A DNA stretch of 64,000 nucleotides from Halalkalicoccus tibetensis (GTDB taxonomy: Archaea; Halobacteriota; Halobacteria; Halobacteriales; Halalkalicoccaceae), in assembly GCF_037996645.1 (NCBI RefSeq), contig NZ_JBBMXV010000001.1, positions 538,162 through 602,161 of the forward strand, in the 5' to 3' direction. This document shows positions 38,292-46,009 of the stretch, one piece after another (position 1 is the stretch's first letter; the number at the start of each line of letters is the position of its first letter). A program made the translations under genes and the position numbers. The notes under the pieces are model-generated. The model saw only the letters and a list, made by a program, of their open reading frames with translations. It made no database searches and was not told where the DNA came from.

Positions 38292-38918
38292 CTAAAGGGA
38301 AAGTGATGGTAAGGGAGTGAGAGTTTTGGGTCATAACTCACTTGTCACATTCATTTACCGTTTCACGTGAAACACCCCTCATTCATGACAAGTCCTTTTG
38401 TGTCACATTCCATCAACGTTCAACGTTGAACGCTAATATTTTCTGATAATAATAGATTGAAGGCTGGAATACCTCTCACATCCTAATAACAGTTTCACGT
38501 GAAACTGTGAAGTTTTTCTGACAATACTGGGCTGAGAACCGCTTTACATATCATATTCCAGTAACGTTTCGCGCGAGACGATGAAGTATTCTGATACATT
38601 GGGATGGTAATTGCTTCCCAAAAGAATGCCCTTGAGTACAATTAGCCCATGTACAAAGCCCTCTCACCCTCAATAGTGCGGGAAGTGTTGTTTATGGACG
38701 TTAGAAGCCCTCTACTCCAATCGGGAATTTACCCTCTACTTAAAGGGAGTAGGGGATTCATGGATGAATCGTTTCAGATAACCGATGGCATTAAGGGTAC
38801 CCCACCAATAAGGCAAATGCCGTTGCAAGACGGCTGTAGTCCCCATCGTGGCGGTGGTCCCCCCGTGGGACCATTAGGATGGTTATGAGTGTCTTCCATC
38901 GTTTCCTTTGCCATCCCG

Positions 38919-38940
38919 CTTGTACGGCCAGCTACGGCTT
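38919..38940. repeat. 22-bp direct repeat, copy 2
   Basis: Identical to 38270-38291. Its core GTACGGCCAGCTAC is a near-palindrome, consistent with a binding site leading the second cluster of 50-bp units. Confidence 0.8.
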
Positions 38941-39731
38941 GTGAGAGGTAAGAGGTCATCTATCAGTTTCCATAAACGTTTCTATAGGAACGCTTCCACT
39001 CCATGACAAGTCCCAATGTGTCACATTCCGTTAACGTTCCGCGTGGAACGCTTCCCATTTCTGATAATTCTCATGGGTTTGGGCAATGTATCAATCTCCA
39101 CCAACGTTCGACATCGAACGCTTAAAAATACTGATATTATGGTCCAACGACCCCATTGACAGGCTTTGCCCTCCCCATTAGTTACAACACCTTCCCTACA
39201 GTCACAAAAGAAGCCCTACCCCCCAAACAAAGAATACAGGCCATACAACCCAGTGAGAATGATGTGGGGAGATGACAGCTTTGTATATATTAAATTACTT
39301 ATCTGAGTTGTCAATTCTTCCCGAGCCTTCTCCCGATTTCCCCCGTGCCAGTCTCCTGCTACACTAACCAGATTCGACGGACATGACCCAGAGCAGCCTT
39401 CAACCCCACAAGGGTACATCCGAAACCATGCCTAATTTCAGAGGCAGAGGGTTTCATTCACCGGTTTCCAATGGAGTGTTTCTGTCGACCTCCAATAACC
39501 GGCCAGACCCGAGGGGTCGACGGTGAACCTATGCCATGCACAGCATGGCGGTCTGGGGCTTACACTGCTTGCTCGGTTCCATTGCCCTCACGAGTAATGT
39601 TCAATACCCGATAAGCACCCCCGCATCCTATGAGACGTTGGGACGTGCCTTCGCCCGTCGGTTCATCTTTCGATTTCCGTGGTGCTTACTGAGACGGATG
39701 GCGAACGTTTCGGTGACGGAAGGTGCGCCGC

Positions 39732-39790
39732 GTGCATCCTGCCCCCGAATCGAATCCGGGGACTTTGCCGGCACATTGACCGGGATGCAC
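39732..39790. other. Three-way-junction-like fold
   Basis: GTGCATCC (39732-39739) and GGATGCAC (39783-39790) pair perfectly over 8 bp. Inside lie CCCCG/CGGGG with a 9-nt loop and CCGG/CCGG with an 8-nt loop. The result is a 59-nt cloverleaf-like fold with two arms, somewhat like a tRNA lacking an arm. The T-loop consensus does not fit in frame, so it is not called a tRNA. Confidence 0.45.
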
Positions 39791-40164
39791 TGTAGCCGCG
39801 TGTTGCCACGTTGCGTCATACACCACTTACCATCGTCCTCGAGCACTCGCCAGTGGCTCCATAGAAGGGAGACTACCACCCCTTACTGTATGAGTATGAA
39901 ATGCGGTCAGCGTTTTGCGAATCCAAGAAAATCATAAAATGGTATCGGGTCAGTATTTCGGCCGATATAACCCTTTCATACGTCTATTTCAACGAAATCA
40001 GCGGTCCTAGTCGTAGGGTTGGTTGAGGTAAATCCTCGTAGTTCGGACTGTCAGACCAAGGATGGTTCATCTGAGTTTCTAATAATTCAATTCATTACAT
40101 CATTAAGTGGGTCGAATCGAGAGAAAGTACACTGATGAGACCGTGACGAGATTACGAGTTGGAT

Positions 40165-40385
40165 TCAATCGTCTGTCTGAGAATGAGGACGTCGAGCTGC
40201 TCCATCTCTAGCTCTGCTGTAGTCAACTCCAAGAATGGTGGTCAACTCGATTTCCTCCGTCCTGTAGCGTTGAAGAGCTATGGATAAGCGATTAAAGCCA
40301 AACCAACTGACTTCCTTCCAGTAATCATCGTAGTCTAACCGTTCCAGTAGCGGAACATATTGACCGACCAGTCCATCGTATATGG
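40165..40385 (-). pseudogene. Open frame fragment without a start codon
   Basis: The minus strand is open for 73 codons (GLVGQYVPLLERLDYDDYWK ... ending HSQTDD at TGA 40165-40167). The translation looks protein-like, but a stop and no usable start codon precede it, so it may be the 3' end of a decayed gene. No family recognised. The rest of 40386-40438 shows nothing. Confidence 0.35.
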
Positions 40386-40438
40386 CTCATATACCACTCC
40401 AAGGCTAATTGGAGTACCACCCCCTACCAGGACTTGCA

Positions 40439-40636
40439 ATGACGCAGCAGAAAACGACCGGCGAAGAAATCTCCCGCAGATTGACCCCCTCTGAGACAAC
40501 CACGGTTACCATCGGCTACGAGGTACTCAATGAGATTCGTATCCGCGCTGCAGAGCTGTCAAGTGACGCTGGCCGACGAGACTCATCGAATGACTACCTC
40601 CGTCGAGAATCGCTCGAGGTCAACAATGAGCAGTAA
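40439..40636 (+). CDS. Small protein, possibly ribbon-helix-helix
   Basis: This 65-aa protein starts MTQQKTTGEEISRRLTPSET. The segment TTTVTIGYEVLNEIRIRAAE could be the beta-strand and first helix of a ribbon-helix-helix fold. It overlaps the next gene by 11 bp in another frame (ATG 40626), suggesting coupling. Its position upstream of the primase fits a regulatory or copy-control role, which is inference. Confidence 0.5.
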   Translation: MTQQKTTGEEISRRLTPSETTTVTIGYEVLNEIRIRAAELSSDAGRRDSSNDYLRRESLEVNNEQ

Positions 40637-41060
40637 CAATGGGCGATTCAACACTGGTTTCGGCATCAATCAACTCGTCAATCAGGTCCGAGAAGACCCG
40701 AACCTCACGCCGGAGGAGAAGGAGTATACATTCACGGGCCTCAAGTCGGAGAATGAGGTACAGGTATACTCCGAAGTAGCTGGGCTGATGCGGCGACTAC
40801 TCAACCACCCTGAGTTCGACCTTCAGGATGTACGAGACCCCAACGGGAATCGTCTCCAGCCGAATGAGTACAAGGGTGAGACGATAACCGGGGTCCGAGG
40901 TCGACTTCCCGTAGGTACGCTGAAGGTGAGAGAATCGAGCCGCTCGACATCTAACCCTGCTGCAATAATCACTTGGAAGAGTGGTCAAAACGAGACTTCG
41001 AACCCAGAAGACATCGAGGACCACGACGCAAGCGAGGAACTCGAAGCGGACGATGATTGA
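40626..41060 (+). CDS. Unknown element protein (144 aa)
   Basis: It starts MSSNNGRFNTGFGINQLVNQ. Helical N-terminal half (LTPEEKEYTFTGLKSENEVQ, LMRRLLNHPEFDL), then a beta-rich stretch and an acidic C-terminal tail (EDIEDHDASEELEADDD). It overlaps the preceding gene's end, and the pair may be one operon. No known domain recognised; no membrane span. Confidence 0.6.
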   Translation: MSSNNGRFNTGFGINQLVNQVREDPNLTPEEKEYTFTGLKSENEVQVYSEVAGLMRRLLNHPEFDLQDVRDPNGNRLQPNEYKGETITGVRGRLPVGTLKVRESSRSTSNPAAIITWKSGQNETSNPEDIEDHDASEELEADDD

Positions 41061-41163
41061 GCTACTCATTACCTCGACTGGTTAGTACCGTTAGCAGAGT
41101 GGTTAGCTGGAGAAATAACCGGACTGTGTGAGGGCAGAAATTCCTCCGGTCTGAAATAATGTT

Positions 41164-41204
41164 TCCCCGTTGGAATTTCCGTGGTTCGATTCCACGGCGG
41201 GGAT
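41164..41204 (+). ncRNA. tRNA-like minihelix (acceptor stem plus T-arm)
   Basis: TCCCCGT (41164-41170) pairs with GCGGGGA (41197-41203) over 7 bp (one G-T). A 9-nt linker leads to a canonical T-arm: CGTGG, T-loop TTCGATT (fits TTCRANN), CCACG (41180-41196). A discriminator-like T follows. The D and anticodon arms are replaced by the linker. The 326-bp gap 41061-41386 has no gene, and a hairpin follows at once. Confidence 0.6.
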
Positions 41205-41218
41205 TGCCCGAGAGGGCA
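41205..41218 (+). terminator. Hairpin directly after the minihelix
   Basis: TGCCC (41205-41209) and GGGCA (41214-41218) form a stem with a GAGA loop, immediately 3' of the minihelix. It could end or protect the RNA. A further stem-loop, GGTTA/TAACC, lies upstream in the same gap (about 41101-41122). Confidence 0.4.
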
Positions 41219-41386
41219 TTAATGTATGAGGCAGCTTAAAAGTCAACTTCCTGACTACAGACGGAAGAAGACAGTAATGGGCGGATGAATTATATTTGCC
41301 GAAATTATCGGGAGGTAACTGTCGAGGTGTTGGAAGCGAGGCAAATAGTCTCATTATTGAGCTCCTCATCGAACAGTATTTAAAAT

Positions 41387-43138
41387 ATGAGTATAACACA
41401 TTTGGAGAGAAATAGACGAATTGAATCGACTACCGACCATCCTGGTCCTATCGCTACTCAGGATGAGGACACTTTGGACCAATCGATACAGTCGAATATC
41501 GAGGAGTGGGTAGACCCTGATGAGAACATTCTCTGGGTCTACGAGCTGCCAAATGCGAACTTGGAGGCCAGGAACGTCCAGAAAGCGTTTGAAGACCAAC
41601 GGTATCCAGTAGAAGGAAAAGAATGGGGTGACTTCATCGACTGGCTATCTGGACTCCTATCCGATGAGTATGTCGATGGATTTCAAGCCTTCAGTGAAGA
41701 GACCAACGGCAATTGGGAGGTCCGAGTCGCTCGTCGGTCACCGTCAGAAGTATGGACCGATATCAAAGCAGCATATGACGATACAGACGTCATGAAGCGC
41801 GACGTTCGACAACAAGCTGTTGACCAACTTCGACGGGAGTTCCAGTGCCTCACCATGGCTGAGACCGAGGAGTTATACTATTACGACCGTGAGGCGGGCA
41901 TCTACCGTTCTGATGGTGAACGTGTTGTGCGGGAGCAGCTCGAAGACCGCCTACGGGAACATGCAACTCGAAGAGAGGTCAACGAAATCCTACACAAGCT
42001 CAAAGCAGGTCGGTCGAGAACGGCTAACGAGTTCCGAGGCCCGAATGATATGGTCTGTGTTGAGAACGGTGTTATCGACGTCTCCAGTCCATCGAACCCG
42101 ACTCTACGTACTCACAGTCCCGAAGATGAGTTTCGGTCTCGGTTGCCCGTTGAATTCGACCCTGATGCGGACTATCCGACCTGGAAGGACTGTCTCGACC
42201 AGTGGGTATCCGATGAGGATGACCGTCAGAAGCTCCAGGAATTCGTCGGTTATTGTCTCCATCACTGGGATCAACCCTTCCAGAAGGCATTACTCCTCGT
42301 TGGCCCGACTGGAAGTGGGAAATCCACGTTTCTGAACGTCGTGAATGAACTTCTCGGTCACGAGAATGTCGCCAATCAGTCCTTGCAGGCACTGGCGAAC
42401 CAACGGTTTGCGAAGGCAGAGTTGTATGAGAAGTTCGCCAACATCTACAATGACTTGGATGCAGCGAGTGTCCAGAATCCAGGTGTGTTCAAGACGTTAA
42501 CTGCCGGGGACTCCATCACTGTTGAACGAAAGAACAAGGACCCGTTCCGGTTCCAGCCGACTCAGAAGTTGCTCTTCGCGGCCAATCAAGTTCCAAGTGT
42601 AGACCATGATGACGATGCCTTCTATCGTCGGTGGCACATTGTCGAGTTCTCGGAGACGATTCCGTCGGCCGACCGAAATCCGAATCTCGAAGATGAACTG
42701 CTGGAGGAATTGCCTGGCATCCTTAACTGGACACTTGACGGATATGCCCAATTGATGAGGCAGGGACAGTTCACCGAGAATCGGGATATTGTATCCACTC
42801 GGTCGTTCTGGCGTTCGTATGGGACCTCGATAGAGCAGTTCCTTGAAGAGAAGGTCGATATTGTTCCCGAGGCTAAAACACCGGAGGATGATGTGTATGA
42901 TGCCTACTGCGAGTTCTGTTACCATCAAGGACTTCCGTCCCGTCCGAAGCAGACGGTAACGAAGGAACTCAAATGGAGGGCAAACGTTGAACAGACTCGG
43001 CCGAACATCGACGGGGAACGAATTCGATGTTACTCTGGTATCGCACTCTCAGACGGTGATTCTCTAGTAACGGATAGTGAAGAGGACAATGACGAGAATT
43101 CTGGCTGGTTAGAAAATGTTGAGTCTGAATCCTTCTGA
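41387..43138 (+). CDS. D5-type primase/SF3 helicase
   Basis: This 583-aa protein has an N-terminal 180 residues that may hold a priming or DNA-binding region. The D5/P4-like part begins about 230. Walker A is LLVGPTGSGKSTFLNVV near residue 305, with NIYNDLDAASVQNPGVFKTL as Walker B/SF3 region and KLLFAANQVPSVDHDDDAFY as motif C/sensor. This is the replication-initiation ATPase of many haloarchaeal plasmids and proviruses. It follows the structured RNA region and precedes an 11-bp inverted repeat, so the element's origin is probably near. Confidence 0.9.
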   Translation: MSITHLERNRRIESTTDHPGPIATQDEDTLDQSIQSNIEEWVDPDENILWVYELPNANLEARNVQKAFEDQRYPVEGKEWGDFIDWLSGLLSDEYVDGFQAFSEETNGNWEVRVARRSPSEVWTDIKAAYDDTDVMKRDVRQQAVDQLRREFQCLTMAETEELYYYDREAGIYRSDGERVVREQLEDRLREHATRREVNEILHKLKAGRSRTANEFRGPNDMVCVENGVIDVSSPSNPTLRTHSPEDEFRSRLPVEFDPDADYPTWKDCLDQWVSDEDDRQKLQEFVGYCLHHWDQPFQKALLLVGPTGSGKSTFLNVVNELLGHENVANQSLQALANQRFAKAELYEKFANIYNDLDAASVQNPGVFKTLTAGDSITVERKNKDPFRFQPTQKLLFAANQVPSVDHDDDAFYRRWHIVEFSETIPSADRNPNLEDELLEELPGILNWTLDGYAQLMRQGQFTENRDIVSTRSFWRSYGTSIEQFLEEKVDIVPEAKTPEDDVYDAYCEFCYHQGLPSRPKQTVTKELKWRANVEQTRPNIDGERIRCYSGIALSDGDSLVTDSEEDNDENSGWLENVESESF

Positions 43139-43178
43139 CTGTCACTCCTCTTTCTCATTACTATCAGGCATGTCCAGG

Positions 43179-43257
43179 GTGTCCAGGGTAATTACAGATT
43201 GTAGCAAACAAATGAAGGTGAACTAGAAGAGGAAAGAGTCGGATTGACCCTGGACAC
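43179..43257. repeat. 11-bp inverted repeat after the primase gene
   Basis: GTGTCCAGGGT (43179-43189) and ACCCTGGACAC (43247-43257) are perfect inverted arms with a 57-nt gap. The left arm is preceded by a tandem copy of GTCCAGGGT (43172-43180). It starts 40 bp after the primase stop and could be a replication or termination site. Confidence 0.55.
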
Positions 43258-43372
43258 CGTGGACGTGACTCTGATGTCCCAGTTCAGTTTCGTGAAAGGT
43301 ATTCTATTAAGATTCTCTAATCGGATAGAGTGGAGCAAATAGCTTTTGACGAATCCATCCTAGTTTACTCTT

Positions 43373-43585
43373 GTGGGACAATTACGGGAAGGAGAGCGAA
43401 TCCGAATCGACATTCCCGATGAAACTGACCCGGACCACCATTACCATGGAGAACATGGCACCGTAGTCGAGATTATCTCGGACGAGGCTGGTGACCCTCA
43501 GGATTCACGGCTTTATCGAGTTGAATTGGAGTCTGGTGAGGTCCTTGATTTCCGAGGGAGGGATTTACGGCCGCCTTTTGAGTAG
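43373..43585 (+). CDS. DUF8139-like small protein
   Basis: This 70-aa protein starts from GTG 43373 as MGQLREGERIRIDIPDETDP. It reads as a small beta-barrel: TVVEIISDEAGDPQD, LYRVELESGEVLDFRGRDLR. I recall similar proteins on haloarchaeal plasmids, annotated DUF8139. The start is uncommon but no ATG is in frame upstream. The role is unknown; SH3-like barrels of this size often bind nucleic acids or chaperones. Confidence 0.72.
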   Translation: MGQLREGERIRIDIPDETDPDHHYHGEHGTVVEIISDEAGDPQDSRLYRVELESGEVLDFRGRDLRPPFE

Positions 43586-43592
43586 AGGTCAG

Positions 43593-43752
43593 TCATCGGC
43601 TACGACTTCTTCGATAAACTCCATGGTTCGGAAACGTCAATGGGCTGGATGCTGTTGAGGCTCCAATCCGATTCATCCTTCTCCAGCAGGACCAGCTGGT
43701 CATCAAACGATAGCTCGTCTTGGCCAATGAGGTCACTATTTTGGGCTAAGAG
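43593..43752 (-). pseudogene. Decayed small gene with an apparent frameshift
   Basis: A protein-like frame (SDLIGQDELSFDDQLVLLEK, then DESDWSLNSIQPIDVSEP) is followed by a shift to MEFIEEVVADD ending at TGA 43593-43595. Joined by one frameshift the two pieces make a coherent acidic C-terminus. No start was found. From here to 44132 nothing else is evident. Confidence 0.4.
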
Positions 43753-44132
43753 CGTAGTGTTCCTTCACCTCTGCGGATGATGTAGCGTGATGCCCCCATA
43801 GCCATGGTAACAGAGGATAACTCCTGAAAAGACACATACAAGCCATTATATGGGTTGTGGGGTTGGGGCCTGCTCTATCTGTTAATATCCCTATCTGAGT
43901 TGTTGATTCCCCACGAGCCTGTATCTCACTATCTCATGGGGCATTAGAGGTGAGAGAATCGACCCAGTACATTCTCTTCCCGTAATGGAGCAACCGTATC
44001 CATAGCAGTTCCTCTATCCCTTCTGGTCGTTTTTTGATGCTGTTCCGTTGTACCTATATTACTATCAACTTACAGACACAGGCAGTACGGCCAACCCACG
44101 AAAAAAATTGTGAGCACTGGGCCTTACTAACC

Positions 44133-44172
44133 CTGGGATTTGCACCCATATCATCGTAGGCGCTATTCCTAC
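44133..44172 (-). other. tRNA-fragment-like pair of arms
   Basis: On the minus strand GTAGG-AATAGCG-CCTAC (44156-44172) has exact anticodon-arm geometry (5-bp stem, 7-nt loop). After a short gap TGGG-TGCAAAT-CCCA (44134-44148) resembles a T-arm with one change from TTCAAAT. No matching 5' acceptor or D-arm is present, and U33 is missing. It could be a tRNA remnant or chance. Confidence 0.35.
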
Positions 44173-44183
44173 TACAACCGCCG

Positions 44184-44212
44184 GAGTGATATTTCCGGCC
44201 TATGTATCACTC
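44184..44212 (-). terminator. Hairpin spanning the stop of the 44200 gene
   Basis: GAGTGATA (44184-44191) and TATCACTC (44205-44212) form a perfect 8-bp stem with a 13-nt loop across the gene's stop codon. This is a plausible transcript end for the minus-strand gene. Confidence 0.5.
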
Positions 44213-45750
44213 TCGGGCACTAGCTCAATCGTTCGTTCCGTATCCTCCGTGAGCGGTTCGTTGAACGTCTGAGATTCATAGCCATCAGCGCGAACGTCAA
44301 TGGTATAATCGGACAGTGGCTCCATGGCGTTCATCACGGCCACGCCATCCGCGTCCGTCACGCCACCGATAAGCGCATCACCCGAGCCGGGACGGCCGCC
44401 CACGCCTGCAATATCTGCTTCCTCAATCGGCCCTCCTGTATCCGCATCGATAACCGTCAACGTAAGGTCATGGTCTGGCGGGTCAACGAACAGTTGCGGG
44501 TTCACCTCGACCTCACTGAAATCAGTGGCTATCTCAGCCATCATATCCGTGGTTTCCGGTACCCACAGATAGCCCTCAGCGTCTACGTTGATGGAATACT
44601 CCCCAACAGGCACAACGAACGTTGCCACGCCATCGGCGTCCGTGGTGTCCGTTTCCTCAATTTCTCTGGCCCACTCGGAAATGGTCACCTCAGCCCCCTC
44701 AATCGGCGCTCCGTCATCGCCGGAGTAACTACCGAACTCCGTAACCCGAACCGTCAGCGTGCTATCGCCTTCTGGCCGGGTGAGAACCATATTGAACGTG
44801 CGGTCCTCCCCGTCGACATTAAAGAACCCATCGCCCATGTTCACCCAGTTGGCCGACCCAATCTGGGGTAACGCTACGTAAGCGCCGTTTTCGAGGTCTA
44901 TGCTTACCTCCCCGTTCTCGTCCGTTTCGAGGGTATCGACATACTCGATTGGCCCGGACTCTGCAACCCCACCACCGAACTCGTTCACCTCAATCTCAAA
45001 CCCATCAAGCGGCTCGCCACCGCCTCTGAGTGTAAAGGTAACTGTGTGTGTGCTGGCGTCATCGCCATCACCATTGTCCGCTGGCGGCTCATCGGTTACG
45101 TCATCGTCATCGCCATCACCGTCACCATCGTCACCGTCACTATCGCCACCGTCCGCTGGTGGCGCATCCGGTTCCTCATCCGACCCATCGCCAGCACTGT
45201 CATCGCTGTCATCACTATCTCCATCGTCACCGTCACTCCCCGCTGGCGTCTCGTCCGGCTCATCGCTATCGCTGTCACTATCATCAGCGCCATCGTCCGG
45301 CTCTGTCACGCTCGGATGCTCCGGTCCTGCCGGCACCGGAACCGTCACTTCAGCCGGCTCATCCTCATCAGCGTCCACAGTGACACACGCAAAGCCGTGC
45401 ATGTGCATGGGATAAGCTCCCGCACGCACGTAATGCGTCCCTTTGGTAAGATACGTTAGAACCGTCCCCGGCTTCCCCTCTGGGTCATCGTCTGTGGGGA
45501 TAAGTCCCTCACCAACCGAAAGCCCATATGCGCCAACTGGCACCGGCTCATCCGTCTCACTATCCACAACGGTTACTCGAACCGGGTAATACATCGTGCC
45601 GTCAACACATCGGGAACCCTCCACCTCATCGCCATCGCTTGACCCCGCCGCTACCTGACTCGTTGAGAGTACACCCGCTCCCGCAACAATTCCCAGTGAT
45701 TTAATTACAGTACGCCGAGATGCCTCATGGCCGTAATTGTCCTTGCCCAT
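44200..45750 (-). CDS. Tat-exported surface protein with carboxypeptidase-like repeats
   Basis: This 516-aa protein starts MGKDNYGHEASRRTVIKSLG, with a Tat signal and AAGSS cleavage-like end. Residues about 45-140 form one beta domain. Residues about 150-235 are a D/S/G/P linker. Then come at least three repeated beta modules of carboxypeptidase-regulatory type (VTFTLRGGGEPLDGFEI, VTEFGSYSGDDGAPIEGAEV, LTLTVIDADTGGPIEEADI). Upstream ATG 45783 is rejected because it puts residues before the signal. It looks like a surface adhesin or stalk protein. Confidence 0.82.
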   Translation of the reverse strand: MGKDNYGHEASRRTVIKSLGIVAGAGVLSTSQVAAGSSDGDEVEGSRCVDGTMYYPVRVTVVDSETDEPVPVGAYGLSVGEGLIPTDDDPEGKPGTVLTYLTKGTHYVRAGAYPMHMHGFACVTVDADEDEPAEVTVPVPAGPEHPSVTEPDDGADDSDSDSDEPDETPAGSDGDDGDSDDSDDSAGDGSDEEPDAPPADGGDSDGDDGDGDGDDDDVTDEPPADNGDGDDASTHTVTFTLRGGGEPLDGFEIEVNEFGGGVAESGPIEYVDTLETDENGEVSIDLENGAYVALPQIGSANWVNMGDGFFNVDGEDRTFNMVLTRPEGDSTLTVRVTEFGSYSGDDGAPIEGAEVTISEWAREIEETDTTDADGVATFVVPVGEYSINVDAEGYLWVPETTDMMAEIATDFSEVEVNPQLFVDPPDHDLTLTVIDADTGGPIEEADIAGVGGRPGSGDALIGGVTDADGVAVMNAMEPLSDYTIDVRADGYESQTFNEPLTEDTERTIELVPESDT

Positions 45751-45841
45751 AGTTCGCTGAGAGATTCGTTTTACCCCCAGCACTCGTACAATCAGAGAAA
45801 TCCGTGTTAAAGTTATTCAAACAATCGCTAACTGAGGCGGG

Positions 45842-46009
45842 TCATGCCGACCGTTGAGATAATCGATAACCGACCGATTTGACATCCCGAAATTCTGCTT
45901 GGGAACTGTCTGTATGATTGATGACTACTTCATCGTCTCTCTCGATAATCATTACCTCCTCGGTCAATTCTTCCGATCGTTTGTTCTTCTTGTTGAAAAT
46001 CCCTAACAT
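45842..46009 (-). CDS. Small acidic/basic protein (55 aa)
   Basis: It starts MLGIFNKKNKRSEELTEEVM, giving a short basic N-terminus and an acidic strand-rich remainder. ATG 46009 is preferred over 46048. It lies upstream of the surface-protein gene on the same strand. No family recognised. Confidence 0.4.
   Translation of the reverse strand: MLGIFNKKNKRSEELTEEVMIIERDDEVVINHTDSSQAEFRDVKSVGYRLSQRSA

Larger units (their letters stand above)
37865..39137. repeat. Array of eight 50-bp symmetric units with variable palindromic cores
   Basis: Units lie at 37865-37914, 38342-38391, 38400-38449, 38473-38524 (52 bp), 38548-38597, 38960-39009, 39018-39067 and 39088-39137. Each has TRTCA on the left (TCTCA in unit 4), an 11-nt spacer (12 in unit 4), a 14-bp palindrome GTT-N8-AAC (last half GAGAC in unit 5), an 11-nt spacer (12 in unit 4) and TGAYA on the right. 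Cores include GTTGCACGTGCAAC, GTTTCACGTGAAAC (twice), GTTCAACGTTGAAC, GTTTCGCGCGAGAC, GTTCCGCGTGGAAC and GTTCGACATCGAAC. Core bases change in pairs, keeping symmetry with at most one mismatch. Confidence 0.88.
37263..40164. other. Gene-poor region of the element
   Basis: This is about 2.9 kb without a convincing gene. Short ORFs on both strands have no family resemblance and no codon bias. The region is instead filled with inverted repeats: a nested hairpin at 37356-37440, small hairpins at 38154-38168 and 38191-38206, eight 50-bp symmetric units between 37865 and 39137, a 22-bp direct repeat, and a three-way-junction-like fold at 39732-39790. This fits an origin, partition or packaging site, or a locus of structured RNAs. 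Confidence 0.7.

Noticed and set aside
38649-38888. ORF of 79 codons between the two clusters of 50-bp units
   Set aside because: Composition is not protein-like, there is no promoter or start context, and it crosses the repeat-rich segment.
37865-39137. Reading the eight units as a CRISPR array
   Set aside because: Units are not identical, spacing between them varies from 8 to over 400 bp, and no cas genes are present. Symmetric cores vary while a CRISPR repeat would be constant.
39732-39790. Calling a tRNA gene on the minus strand
   Set aside because: The T-loop cannot be placed with a proper stem and one whole arm is missing.
39536-39937. ORF of 133 codons crossing the three-way-junction fold
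   Set aside because: It is Cys- and Arg-rich in the manner of translated non-coding sequence, and the antisense frame is equally open.
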